Source of the DNA: Anastatus disparis
Lineage: Eukaryota > Arthropoda > Insecta > Hymenoptera > Eupelmidae
Direction: 5' to 3'
NCBI GenBank assembly: GCA_017163975.1
Contig: JAFFSR010000237.1
Coordinates: 3,782,001 to 3,846,000 of the forward strand
DNA length: 64,000 nt
Shown piece by piece: positions 1 to 11,455 of the stretch. A program made the translations under genes and the position numbers. The notes beneath the pieces were generated by a model. The model saw only the letters and a list, made by a program, of their open reading frames with translations, made no database searches and had not been told where the DNA came from. The number at the start of each line of letters is the position of its first letter. Positions within the stretch are counted from its first letter, which is position 1.

Positions 1-660
1 TTTAGAGGATTAAAATTTTTACATCTCTGGTGCAAATCGGTATTGCTAATATCTGTTAATAACTACAACTGTTGCTAATATCTATAAATAATTGATATGA
101 ATAATTAAGTTTAAGAGGCCGTCGGAATAAAATCGGTGACTTAGTACGGTGCTTAATTATTATAATAAACACTTATAATAATTTATTTACTTATTTACAC
201 GGTAAAAATATGGTCATTTTCTTTTAGCAGGTATATAAAGAACAATTTGAAATAGCTCAAGCAATAAAAATATACAAAATATTATCGTAAAGCGACATGT
301 CACCGATTTGATTTCGGCAGCCTCTTAAGAAAGTAATACCGATTATTTGCAGCTATTAATAGTTACAACAATCGCTTTCAATTATTTGCTTTTATTAACA
401 ATTACAAGTATTTATTTACAATTTCGATAAAAAATAACTGTAAAAACAAAAGTACTAATAGCAGTTATATGCATTTATTTATCGTTATTTTTTAGTTTCT
501 TACAGTTATTTACAGTTAACGTTTATTCAATTTTTCAAAAATTTTTTTATTTTCCACACATAGGAAAAATTTTCCACAACAATAAAGTACTAATAATTGT
601 ATATAACTGTAAATAACTATAATGGTCTGCAAATAACTATAGAGAACTGCGAAAATCTGC
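1..660. repeat. Degenerate short repeats around a TGCAAATAACTAT-like word
   Basis: The stretch holds many imperfect copies, in both orientations, of a word close to CTGTAAATAACTAT or TGCTAATATCTATAAATA (for example near 40-95, 350-420, 500-520 and 600-650). A shorter relative lies at 8220-8350. There is no open frame. The piece from 111 to 328 is a separate fold-back element listed on its own. It may be the remains of an AT-rich mobile element or a decayed satellite; which one cannot be told from the sequence. Confidence 0.4.
111..328. mobile_element. Short MITE with TTAA ends (218 bp)
   Basis: The left end (111-140) and the right end (299-328) are imperfect inverted repeats of about 30 bp. 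Both begin with TTAAGAGGC at the outside and finish with ATCGGTGAC at the inside. TTAA at both borders fits the target duplication made by piggyBac-type transposases, which is established knowledge of that family. There is no coding capacity, so the element would be non-autonomous. Its outer 9 bp match those of the larger element at 5156-5695, which suggests one family. Confidence 0.65.
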
Positions 661-2875
661 AAAAATCTTTGCCATTTCTTTGTTATATTAAACTTGCGTC
701 ACTGTAAGATTACGATTGCAATGTATTATAATGAATCTTTTGACTAATACATAAAGTTTAGTCATGAAAAATAAAGTTCCTTTTAACGTTATCTAATGAA
801 CTAAAATATACGGAAGACCGATAATATAATGAGAAAACGTGATATTAATTTTATCGAAATGAAGAAACGATGAATGAAATAGAAAAAAAAAACAAAATAG
901 AAAAAAAATCGAAGATGACTCCTGCGAGGAAATAATCACGTACGCCATGGAAAACTTGTGCAACTTTATTTATTTTTTCCTTTTGTTCTTTCCATTTAAT
1001 GCGCGTGTGACGTAGCACAAGTTTTTCAATAAGTCATTAACCAAAATTTTATCGATTATGTCAGGCTTTTATTTCATGTATTTTGAAGATATCTATTATA
1101 TTATCCATTGACATTGCGAGGATTGTTGAAAGTCAAATTTTCTTTTACAATTAATAGCGTTGAGACACTTTATTCTTTTTTGAGAAACAATAAATTTATT
1201 AAGAATTGCATAGATTGTGCAAGATATAAATTGAGATAAATGTGAAAATGCATTGTATATGATTGCATTTTCGAATTACGTTAATTTTTTTAATAAAATT
1301 TTGAATTTGACATATTGTTGAAGGTAAAGAAAATTTGAAAATAATAATAATTATAATTGATTAAAACATTTTAATTAATTCATTAATTAACTTAGCATTT
1401 AATATGAAAATAATTATATGCTGTGACATATTTAATTTAATGGAAATTCGATTTGTACGGAACAAAATTTTTTTTTTAATTTTAAATGTATTAAATTTTT
1501 ATTGATTTAATAATTTTTAATAAAAAAATTCTAAATATTAGTTATACTAACCAAATTTTGGAAAATCTATAGTTAGTTATGTCCTCTAATTTAAGAAAAA
1601 TTCTACTTTACTCAACATTATAACTGTAACTCTATATAATATAAAGGCATGTGTCGTTAGATTTCCCACAAATTGAAAATCGTCTACACACTAATTGACA
1701 TGTCGCTTTACAAAGCCACAACAAAAATGTATAGTCTGTATGGAAAAAATCGCATTTCAACCCCTTCAAAAAATCATCGTGTATGTATAAATCCGTGAAC
1801 GATGAGTGGGGCTTACCCCATATAAAATGACAAAGCTTAACACAATATCGCGTATACCGTTAGATCGTCATCGCAAACTCGTTCGAAAAATTTGAATCCG
1901 TTGCTCACTTCTAGCCTAAAAGCAGATGCAGAATAGAAAGAGATAAAGAGAAAAAGAAGAAAACAAAAAAAAAAATAGAAGAGAAAAAGATTTTTTCTTT
2001 CCCCAAATTTAAAAATTTTTGTCGGCACAGACAGGCAAAAGAGCTAAAAGCAAATAACGGGTTATTGTATATTGAAAATGTGGGTTATGTGGCCACAAGA
2101 GACTTTTAGGAAAAAAAAAAAAAAATTTGTATACATACATGGGAAGCAAAACCGTAGCACCAGCTTCTCTTTTCTCTATTATTGTAAAAATGCGGGGGAT
2201 GTTCTGTTGCAGCGGTTAGTAAGATGAGAAAAAAAAAGAGAAGAAAGATGGAAAGGGCGCGCGTTATGTATATAGGTGAATGCCAACTCAATTTACCGTC
2301 ATAAGGTAGAGGCTTGGACGACATAATAAGGATGTGAGGACATATAGTTACGGCTTTTTTTTTTTCTTTTGTAACAAAGTGCGTTGCTAATTTTTTTTTT
2401 CTTGGATATTTTGGGATTTTGGATATGACAATCGGTTGATACGCTTGCTTACGAGTTGTTTTATTTAAAATATGAATTTTTTTTTTAATTTTTGGTGGTG
2501 ACATCTTAATTTGCGTGAAATATGAATCTGTTTTTAGGTGGCTGGGAAAATTGCGAGATAAATTTTGTTTTATTGATGATGATTAAGCGATTCTTAATTT
2601 TTAATATCATATGATTTTATTACTTATTCATTGATGACTAAATTGCATTTTTAGAATTAATTTTATTTTAAGCAAAATTGTTTTCTAAATTAATTATATT
2701 TTAAACTTTTAAGTCAAATACTTTTCTTATTTGATAAACTAACGTTAAAATAGTGTACACTAATTTTGATTTTTGATACCATTTTTGAATGCAATATTAT
2801 ATATCTGTCGTTTAAAAAAAAATTTAATTTTGGCACAATATCTATTTTTAAATTAATTTAGTGTATTTTATAATT
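329..2875. other. Non-coding AT-rich DNA, no gene seen
   Basis: Apart from the repeats before 660, this stretch has only A/T-rich sequence, short homopolymer runs and low-complexity open frames. A 132-codon frame on the minus strand (2106-2504) is Lys- and Phe-rich, lacks splice context and looks like chance. The 9 kb here lie upstream of giant, so enhancers could be present, but I cannot point to a specific site. Confidence 0.6.
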
Positions 2876-3068
2876 GAGCCGGTGAGTGGTTTCGTCGGTA
2901 GAGCGTTGGATTCGTAATCTCGGGCTTCTGAGTTCGAATCCCACTCTCGGCAGCCGATTGATAGAAGCACCGATGGACGTTTACATGTGCTATGTTGACA
3001 AACACACTTACGAGCTCCGTCGCTGATTAGCATTACAAAATAGAATAAATACAGCGACGTTAAAGAAA
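2876..3068 (+). mobile_element. tRNA-derived SINE, copy 1
   Basis: The tRNA-like head has an A box (GTCGGTAGAG), an anticodon-like loop with TTCGTAA, and a B box (GAGTTCGAATCCC). It is followed by a shared body that ends with CAGCGACGTTAAA. The same head, body and tail occur at six other full-length sites in this window. The anticodon position reads CGT, suggesting a tRNA-Thr-like ancestor, but the anticodon stem is decayed so the assignment is weak. Confidence 0.85.
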
Positions 3069-4076
3069 AATTTAAAAAAAAGTATATTTTATGAATGAAT
3101 CAAACACTTTGTATGCATTTCTTTTTATTTTTTATTACTTACGATTTCAAGCGCGCTTTGCGCATTTTATTGCTTTTATTTTTCAACTAGCGCTTCGTCT
3201 ATTATCAATGTATCATCATCCCTCCGTCTATATTGTTATGGGGCACAAGCCAAAATTTTAAATTGTTTACATTAATTGTTATAACAATTTTTTTAATTAT
3301 AAATGGTAAACAAATGATTAGATCATAAAACTGATATATTATAAAAGTATTTCAGAATTTCCCCAAATCTTCGAAAAAATATTGGCAGGTTATTTGTAAC
3401 CTTCACATTGTACAATTTTTAATAATCGTAACATATTTATTGACTCTAGAAGAAAAGGTTAAATAAAAAAATAATCTTTATATTTATAGAACAACCATCT
3501 TAACCACTTAAGGTTATTAGAAATTCAATTGCAGAAAATTCACTTATCTTACCTGAATTCCAGTAAATTTGAATATTAAAACTTAGCTAACAATAAATTT
3601 GAACATAATCCTTTAATATTATTCTCAAGTAAACGTATATATACCTAGAATAGAAGTGAATAATTTATCGATAAATCCGTGAATTTATTGCCGTTTACCT
3701 GAAAGGATTAAAAATTTGCAAAAATATATAAGTCGCTTCTAACTCTATAATACGTAACAAGAATTAAGCAGGGGGTTAAAGCTTACGACGATATTTTTCC
3801 AAAGAAAAAGTCACGCGCAAGGTACATCTAGTTTACGGGAAAAATCGTTGTGTCTTGAACCCATTTAAGCAAAAATTTTCAAGGGGGAGGAGGCGTGGTA
3901 AACTTTAATATGTGGTGTGGATAGAGGGTTAAAATGTTATATATAATGGAATTTGTAACCTTTTAAGGATTAGCTTATTAAGGGTATATTGTTCAAGAAA
4001 GGCAAGAAAATTTTTCAGGGAAAGGGTTAGGTGCAGCATAACTTTAAATAGCGCAAAGTCTCTAATATATATATGC

Positions 4077-4128
<52 letters not shown>

Positions 4129-5155
4129 GTACCTACTTATTTCGCAAATTTCACCGCGAAAAAGGTTTGTTGTGTATGTCGTAAAGAGACAGGGCAACTT
4201 CCTGAATTTCCTTAGGAGCATTCAAAAATAATAGACTTATAAAAATTTATGACAGTATTTACGCAAATTCGAGAAGCTAAAGAAAAAGAAAGGATTAAAA
4301 ATAAGAAAAGTGGGGGACATATCTCTTAAAGGATTATGGAATGGAAATGAAAGAGAATAGAGAAAACGCGTGTCTCTTTTATACTTCTTGCATATACAAA
4401 TTTCGAAAAACCATCTTCATAAATCAAATAAATACCAGTGCCAGTGAACTAACAATGAGAACAAATTTTCAATCCTTTGAAATATTGCATTTTTGGGTTA
4501 AAAGGTAAAGGGTTAAAATTCAAGATTTTTCGCCAATGCTTGTAGTAGCCATTGGCAAAAGTAATGCGTTAAGTTTGAGCAATGCGGGATATCGAAGATC
4601 AAAACAAAAATTAGAAGAGTAGTAAGAAAAAAGGAGAAAAAAAATAGGGGGTAATATTAGAATTTAGTATGCCAAGGTAACGAAAAATTTCACTTTTAAA
4701 GATTTTTCAAAAGAATTACTTACTTACTGCCTAATTCCTTAGTTTTCTTTAAGACATATATAGGCCCGGCAGTAACTTTGCGCGCCGCGGGTGTAAAGGC
4801 TTGTAGTCTTGGATTAATTTTCCAACGATGGCTACGGTTAACTTTGGTTAACTTTCAATTATTAAGAAGTTTTGAGAGGATAGAATTAAGAATTTACAGA
4901 TGTTTACTTAATGAGAAACAAATTTGCCGTCAAGTGACATGGCTTTTCATAATATTTTTATAAGGAGATTGAATTTTTTATAAATTTAGTCATTGGACCT
5001 TTTTTTTAAACGTTTGCACGAGTTATCATGTGTTTTAGTATTAAAATTACCTTGGATATAAATGAAACCACGCAGGTAAATAAAATAAATAACTATTAAG
5101 AATAATTGGCGATTGTATTTGTATATTTTACTATGCATTTATAGGATTCAAAATA
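3069..5155. other. Non-coding AT-rich DNA with a (TA)n microsatellite
   Basis: There is no supported gene. The stretch carries a (TA)n run at about 4063-4125, broken once by GCATG. The remaining open frames are short and of random composition. Confidence 0.6.
4063..4125. repeat. (TA)n microsatellite
   Basis: About 60 bp of alternating T and A with one interruption. Confidence 0.9.
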
Positions 5156-5695
5156 TTAAGAGGCGGTCGGGTCTATTCGCCGCTACATATAGGGTGGCGC
5201 TGCGGTCAGGTGAGAGAAATCTATTAAATATTTTTTATACAGCTATTTACAATTTTCTGAGACGACAATATACTTTTAATGTTGTCATTTCCTCTAGCCA
5301 TCTATATGTAGAATAATTATTAATACTTATCTTGTTTGAAAAGTCTGAAATATTGTTATAAAGCGAAAAATGCGATGCAACGTAGGACCGATGTAAACAT
5401 GCGTGCACCTTCCCTTAGTGCGACAGAGAGAGCAATACTAAAGAATGATGTATGCTAATGTTTACGTCGGCTCTACCTCGCGCCGCATTTTTCGCTTTAT
5501 AACAATATTTTAGACTTTTCAAACAAAATTAATATTAATAATTATTCTACATATATATGGCTAGAGGAAATGACAAGATTAAAAGTATATTATTGTTTCA
5601 GTAAATTTTAAATTGCTATATAAAAAATATTTTATATTTTTCTCTCACCTGACCGCAGCGCCACCAAGCGGCAAATGGTTCCGACCGCCTCTTAA
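5156..5695. mobile_element. Fold-back MITE with TTAA ends (540 bp)
   Basis: The two halves of this element are inverted copies of each other. The outer 15 bp, TTAAGAGGCGGTCGG, recur in reverse complement at the right end, and matching blocks continue inward: GGTGGCGCTGCGGTCAGG near 5190-5210 with its complement near 5645-5665, the block ending TCTAGCCAT near 5300 with its partner near 5555, and the AAAGCGAAAAATGCG block near 5360 with its partner near 5490. The centre around 5430 is unpaired. TTAA sits at both borders, as for piggyBac-type elements. There is no transposase. Transcribed RNA would fold into a hairpin with arms of over 200 bp. Confidence 0.8.
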
Positions 5696-8600
5696 GTAGG
5701 GTATTTTTTTAACTTTATATTTGTACGATTTACACAAATATAAAATTTTAAAAATATTAATTAAGAGTTCATCCTAATTCAAAATACCAATAAATTATTT
5801 TTACAGCTTTCAGACATACTTTAGCATGTATTCGCTCATCTTTAAGTGTATTTTTCTCAAAATCATTTGTTTAATGTGATGTTGATCTTTTTTTCGAAAC
5901 TATTTGACTTATTTTTTCGATATTTTTACCACATACTCTTCACATGTATGGGTATCGTTTATACTAAAATTATGTCAGAATTCTAATTTTTTCTATTTTT
6001 TTTCAATTAAAAAATTATCCAAAAGTCCTCATTTAAAAAAATTTTTAGTTTAAACAGTCGCAATTTTTTTATTTTTTTAAAATTATTATCCCAATATACA
6101 CTAAAGCCACTTTCATACCGAACTTAAATCTCTTTGGCTTTGTATTTCAGATAATCCTTCATTAAAAAACCATCAACAACGTTGACACCACCCCTTTTTA
6201 TATGGCTTATTTTGGAAGTGTCTGTTATGCAAAAGGAAAAACTTTTACATGATCGAAGTGTGTTTATTGAATTGATTAAAAAAATGAATTTAGAAAAAGA
6301 ATTGCATCAATATTTAATCATGGAGTGAATTTTAAAACTATGATATACAAAGTATAATGTTATATTCAAGTAATTTATGTATTTCATCAATAATTTACGA
6401 ATGTAAAAAGTCTAGTTCTGAGTCTGTATCCTGAAATAAATATTTGATATAATAAAATTATTAAGCATCTTGATAAAAATGGAAAATACTTTAATAAACT
6501 TTATTAGGTATTAACCAGTCATTAAAGATCTCGATGCGTCCGTTCTTATAAAATTGTGGAAAATAATAGTTAATCCTAATACAATAGAACACTTAAAATA
6601 TTCAATTCTAATTATGCTGAAGCATTAAATATTTTGGATTAAGTTCTATAATTTAATCTTATATTGGAATTTAAATTTGTAAAATAGTATATCGTGAAAT
6701 TCTAATAAGCTGATAAATCTAAAAATTAGTAAAATCAGCATCTAATAATCATACTAAATTATATTATAATTCTATTGGATAGCAATAAATTACGTAAATA
6801 CTAAAGTACATAATACCTAGGATTACAATTAATTTATAATTGCAAATTGTAAATTAATTGAAACGAAAGGTTCGAGATTTCATTGTTTGATAAGAAAATA
6901 ATGCACAACTTTAGTGACAATTCTAAAGAAACGTTTATCGTATTGGAAAATTACGGATGACCACTGAAATACATAAAAATTTAAAGCTTTATATACTTTA
7001 TCTTTAGACGCGTAAGTTTAAGTATGATTGCGCATTATTTACAATAGAGATAGAGAAAATTAGTTAACGACTTTTAACTTCTGAATGATTCTCGTATTGA
7101 TATAATTGAAGAAAAGAAAGTTATTACAATACATTGCTTTCTTTTCAAAATTTTTATATGTAGAATAAAGTAAATTTAAATCAATGAACGAGGGTATGGT
7201 TATACGTCGATGCACGTTTCTAATGTAATAACATTGTATCGATTCAGGATTTTGGAAAAATTCTTATTTAATTAAACAATAAATCTTTGCTATTTTAATA
7301 AAAAAATCGTAAAAAATATTAATAATTGTATAATAGTTTCTGATATACTAGTTTCCTAGTTTACATTACGATAAAAGATAACAAAAATTCAAAATTTTCC
7401 GATTTTCCTCATTTTTTTTTTCTGTAATGTACCGAAAATATTTGAAAATTAAATGTACATTCAAAAAGCAATTTTAAAATTAGTAGTACGATAATTTTTA
7501 CGGATATTAAGCGTAGATTAACACAAAAACCAAAACAATAAATTAATTAATGCCAATTTAGATTGATTAATTAATTAATTAATTAATTAATTAATTAATT
7601 AATTAATTAATTAATTAATTAATTAATTTTTATTTTCCGTAAAAACAAAAAATTATTTGAATAGCGTAATTAGATTGCACAGTTGATATTGTATATTATA
7701 ACTAATTTTTTATTAAAATAGAATATACTTAAAATAAATTTTAATCATAAACAAGATCCCGTAACTTGATAGAAATGTATAAATGATTAATTTATAAAAA
7801 TTAATTATCAAAAAAAAAATAAAAAATTTTAAAAATATCTCTAAACTTTTGAATTGTAACTTTTCACTGCATAGAAAACCAATCGCAAAGTTTAAAAATT
7901 TGTTTGAGAATAAAAGAATAGTTTGACTGATTGTTTTGTACAACATTTTTAGATTTATTTAAATAATACTTAAAAAGTAGATTAAAAATTTTCTAGATGT
8001 TAAATTGATTTTTTAAAATTAAAAATCTTAAGGGTTTCTCAATTATTTCTTTATTTGCATGCTTCCATGTTAATTTTTATTGTATTTTTAAACAGTTATG
8101 TTTATATATTTGCTTATTCATTTAACACTATTAAAAATGTAGAATTAATAAAAAAAAATTTAATTAATTTGAGTATAATTAATAAAATAATAATAGAATG
8201 TCCGGTATGAAATTAATTTTTTTTTCGTAACTGCTAATAACTATATTTAACTGTAGAAAAGAAAGATATTCATAACAATAATTACAGTTATTTTAAAAAA
8301 ATCTGTAAAAAGTATTGTCGTTTACATTTATTAATGGTTATTTACAGTTTTTAAAAATTATTGCCATATGAGATGTAAAACAAAATTTATTTTGATAAAA
8401 CCAGTCATTGTAACTGATTTTTTATGAACACTTTACAAATAAATGAAACACGAATAAAATTTGTAATATAAAAGTATTTCAATTTTATTAATAATTAATA
8501 AGAATTTACTATTGTTGATAATATTTATTAGAACAGTTTTAAATATTTATTACAGTATATTAACGCATTATTTATTTTATTCAGATTCAAAGTGTTATTA

Positions 8601-9127
8601 AAGTAATCTTTAAATATTTAAAGTTAAATTAATTAATTTTGTTTCATTGATCTTATAAGTTTGATAAAATGTTTAATAATTAATGAACGTAAATTTAATT
8701 GTTTACATAATTAAAAATAATATTTTGATAAATCCATCGTGAAATTTTAGTTAGAGATTATGCAGGAGTAAGTCCTTTTCGAATTAGTAGAATGACGGCA
8801 ATAATTCATAAGTTCTTCATAGATCGGTTAAACCCAAAGTCATAAACACGCGGATTATTTCAAATAATTCGGAATTGTAAAATACACACTAAAACTATTA
8901 TAATTTGTTTCTTTCGTGTATATACCTTCCCATAACGCGGTCCATCTTTTGCGGCTGGTCACTAAAGTCTGCCTGAAAATATTGTCAAAATTTTCGGCTC
9001 TTCCCCCTCTCCCTCTCTCCGCTTCTCTACATTTTGACAGTAAGCTCCACCTCAATACTGTCTGAATCCAAAAATTTTATTGTTTCCAGAATAGAGAAGA
9101 GAGTAGGGTAGTTGCTTTGCCTTTTTG
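5696..9127. other. Non-coding AT-rich DNA upstream of giant
   Basis: I see no gene. A tetranucleotide (TTAA)n run lies at 7566-7627 and a relative of the 1-660 degenerate repeat at 8220-8350. The region next to the giant promoter is the natural place for its embryonic enhancers, but I identify no site cluster with confidence. Confidence 0.55.
7566..7627. repeat. (TTAA)n microsatellite
   Basis: About 15 head-to-tail copies of the self-complementary tetranucleotide TTAA. Confidence 0.9.
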
Positions 9128-9160
9128 TATAAAAACAGAAGTCCGGACGGAAAATTCAGT
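9128..9160 (+). promoter_or_regulatory. gt: TATA box and initiator of giant
   Basis: TATAAAAA lies at 9128-9135 and an insect-type initiator TCAGT at 9156-9160. With the A at 9158 as +1, the TATA box starts at -30, which is the normal spacing. This places transcription start about 740 bp upstream of the giant start codon, with a spliced leader between. The assignment to giant rests on strand, spacing and the splice sites described for the gene. Confidence 0.65.
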
Positions 9161-9409
9161 CAGAAGATTTTCACATTCGTACTAAGACAGAGCTAAAAAA
9201 AGGAAATCCACAAGCGAGGAATAACAGTAACCGTTTGTGGGCAAAGTGTTGTGCTGTCTTAGCTTTAGTAATACCAGTTTATGTGGATCATTGTCACTTT
9301 ATCAGGACATTTAATTTCTTCCAATTTTAAATCGACTGAAGAACTTTAATTGTTAGTTCTGTGATTTATTGTGAATATCGATAATTGCGACTTCGTATTG
9401 CCAACAAAG
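9158..9409 (+). other. gt: Non-coding first exon of giant, with an upstream ORF
   Basis: The exon runs from the predicted start to a donor at 9410 (AAAG|GTGTGT). The intron ends with TTTACAG at 9885, ten bases before the start codon at 9896. The leader contains a single ATG, at 9281, which opens a 22-codon frame ending with TAA at 9347-9349, fully inside the exon. The exon is predicted from signals only; transcript data would settle it. Confidence 0.55.
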
Positions 9410-9895
9410 GTGTGTTTTAGTTGCTTCTCTGAAAATTTAAAGTTTTTTTAATAAAAGTTAGTCAATGACTTTTATATAAAAACATTTTTAATTTGATTGT
9501 TTGAAGATATAAACATTTTTTTTCATGCGCGTTAATCGTATTGCATCAAAAATTTTTTTTTTGGAGGAGTTTGAAACAGTTTTATATTAATACAATTGAA
9601 GAGAATTTTTTGATCTTAAACAAATATTTAATCCATTTTTTGAATTTTATTTATTTTATCTTTTAAAACTTAGTATTCAAAATTTTTTAAAGTATATTTT
9701 AAAATAATCAACATTTTTAAAAAGTATGAAAAATTAATTTTTACATGTTTCATTATAATTTTCATCATAACATGTTTAAAAATAGTTTTTAATTTTTTCA
9801 ATTAAGTAAATTCATTGACATTAAAATTAAAGAAAATAAAAATTACATCGCATTTAAACTAAATAAATAAATTTTTTGTTTACAGGCTTGAAAAA

Positions 9896-10987
9896 ATGAC
9901 GAAGTCATCGTACGAAAAAATGTCAATGGAATCTCTTCACGGAGTGGACTACTCGACTGGGAACATAAAACAGGATGAATATCCAGCATCCAGTGAAACA
10001 CCCGTCCTCGATCTTTCTTGCAAAAAATCGATGACGTCCAGTCCAGCGCCCGAGTACAAAAAAGATCCATCTGTATCGCCGCATCAAAGCTCTCATTATC
10101 ATGAGGCTCAAGAAACTAACAACAACGATAACAAGCACATCAACAGTTATCAAATGCATCATCATCATAAAATGGAAAATCAAGAAATTGAACATTCACC
10201 ACAAAATCAGACTCACCATTATCCGCGCGAAGAATCGCCCGCCTATTCTTCATCCACGAATCACGAGAGGAAAAGTCCCTTTGAAAATCGTGTCTACATC
10301 ATGACACCGCCGTCAGAGTCTGATTCGCCAAAGAAATCCAGATTTCGTTCTATTTACGATAACTCGAACATTCAGATGAACGAAACTCAAACGCACCCAG
10401 CATATCCTCCAATGTTGCCAATGAACATTCCAGTGCCATTACCCATCAGCGTTCCAGCGGTACTCCCGACTTTATTATCACAGAACAACAGTCCAGTATC
10501 GCCAATGCAAATTCCCACTTCTTCAACGACACATGAAATTTCACAATCGACGCAGATCGTCGCTGCCGATGATAGTAAAAAATTGCCAAGACCATTCAAG
10601 GCATATCCCAAAGATCCGCTTTCAATAACTTTGGGCCCAGACATGATGTTCGATCAAGATCTGAAAAAGGCATATTCAGATTTTCGTAACAGAATGCTCG
10701 ATTCGGTGAAAAGGACGAACGAAGGTACGAATATTAAAATGCGTCGCGTTAGCAAAAGTCCAATATTGACCCCCAATCCAAGTGATGAGAAAGACGCGGC
10801 GTACTGGGAAAGAAGGAGGAAAAATAACGAAGCCGCCAAGAGATCAAGAGACGCCAGACGTGCAAAAGAAGACGAGATTGCCATCAGAGCTGCATTCCTT
10901 GAACAAGAGTACATTAGGTTAAAATACGAAAATGCAGTATTGAAGGACGAGAATGCGAAAATCAAATGTTTGTTATATGGCCATTAA
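9896..10987 (+). CDS. gt: Giant, bZIP gap-gene transcription factor
   Basis: This encodes a 363-residue nuclear DNA-binding protein of the Giant branch of the PAR-type bZIP family. In insects Giant is a short-range repressor that sets segment boundaries in the early embryo. VLDLS at 37-41 matches the CtBP-binding motif known from Giant. A His-rich patch lies near 84-93, Pro/Ser-rich sequence in the middle, and a conserved [13 protein letters not shown] block near 230-242. The C-terminal bZIP starts near 299: the basic region has [10 protein letters not shown] at 310-319, and the zipper has I328, L335, L342, L349 and I356 exactly seven apart. The protein ends right after the zipper. The whole CDS is in one exon, preceded by an acceptor at 9885. 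The start at 9896 (AAAAATG) is the first ATG of that exon. A polyadenylation signal AATAAA is at 11227-11232. A close PAR-bZIP paralogue is the only serious alternative. Confidence 0.88.
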   Translation: MTKSSYEKMSMESLHGVDYSTGNIKQDEYPASSETPVLDLSCKKSMTSSPAPEYKKDPSVSPHQSSHYHEAQETNNNDNKHINSYQMHHHHKMENQEIEHSPQNQTHHYPREESPAYSSSTNHERKSPFENRVYIMTPPSESDSPKKSRFRSIYDNSNIQMNETQTHPAYPPMLPMNIPVPLPISVPAVLPTLLSQNNSPVSPMQIPTSSTTHEISQSTQIVAADDSKKLPRPFKAYPKDPLSITLGPDMMFDQDLKKAYSDFRNRMLDSVKRTNEGTNIKMRRVSKSPILTPNPSDEKDAAYWERRRKNNEAAKRSRDARRAKEDEIAIRAAFLEQEYIRLKYENAVLKDENAKIKCLLYGH

Positions 10988-11226
10988 AAATTAGCATAAT
11001 TCGATTTAGATAATTCATAAATATGTACATATTAAATTAATATTTTTCTTGTATCATGTACAGATTCATAATAGTGATAGGTAAAAAAAAAGAAGAAAGA
11101 AAATTTTGGCATAAGTTTTGACACTTCTTTTGTATTTCTAATTACGACTCTTGTAGTTTAATTTTCTGACTTTTGAGTTTAAATTTATCCAACTTATTTA
11201 ACTTTCTGTTTTTCTATAACAGTATA

Positions 11227-11232
11227 AATAAA
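11227..11232 (+). terminator. gt: Polyadenylation signal candidate for giant
   Basis: AATAAA lies 240 bp after the stop codon, in the short space before the convergent ZNF511-like gene. Confidence 0.45.
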
Positions 11233-11455
11233 TTTATGCTTTTGGGAAAATAGAACACAACAAAGAAGTATCAAAACAACTGCTAACATAGTCACTTAGA
11301 TTTTAAGAATTAATTATATTAAAAAATAGATCATTTGGTTTTATAAATATAATATTGTACATAATTAAATTAATATTTTGGAATTAAAAATACTTTTTTT
11401 ATAAATCTGTTATTATCAATTAACAACCTTATATAACCCTACAAAATTTAAATAT

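Noticed and set aside
2106..2504. 132-codon minus-strand frame
   Set aside because: Lys- and Phe-rich low-complexity content from A/T runs and no gene context.
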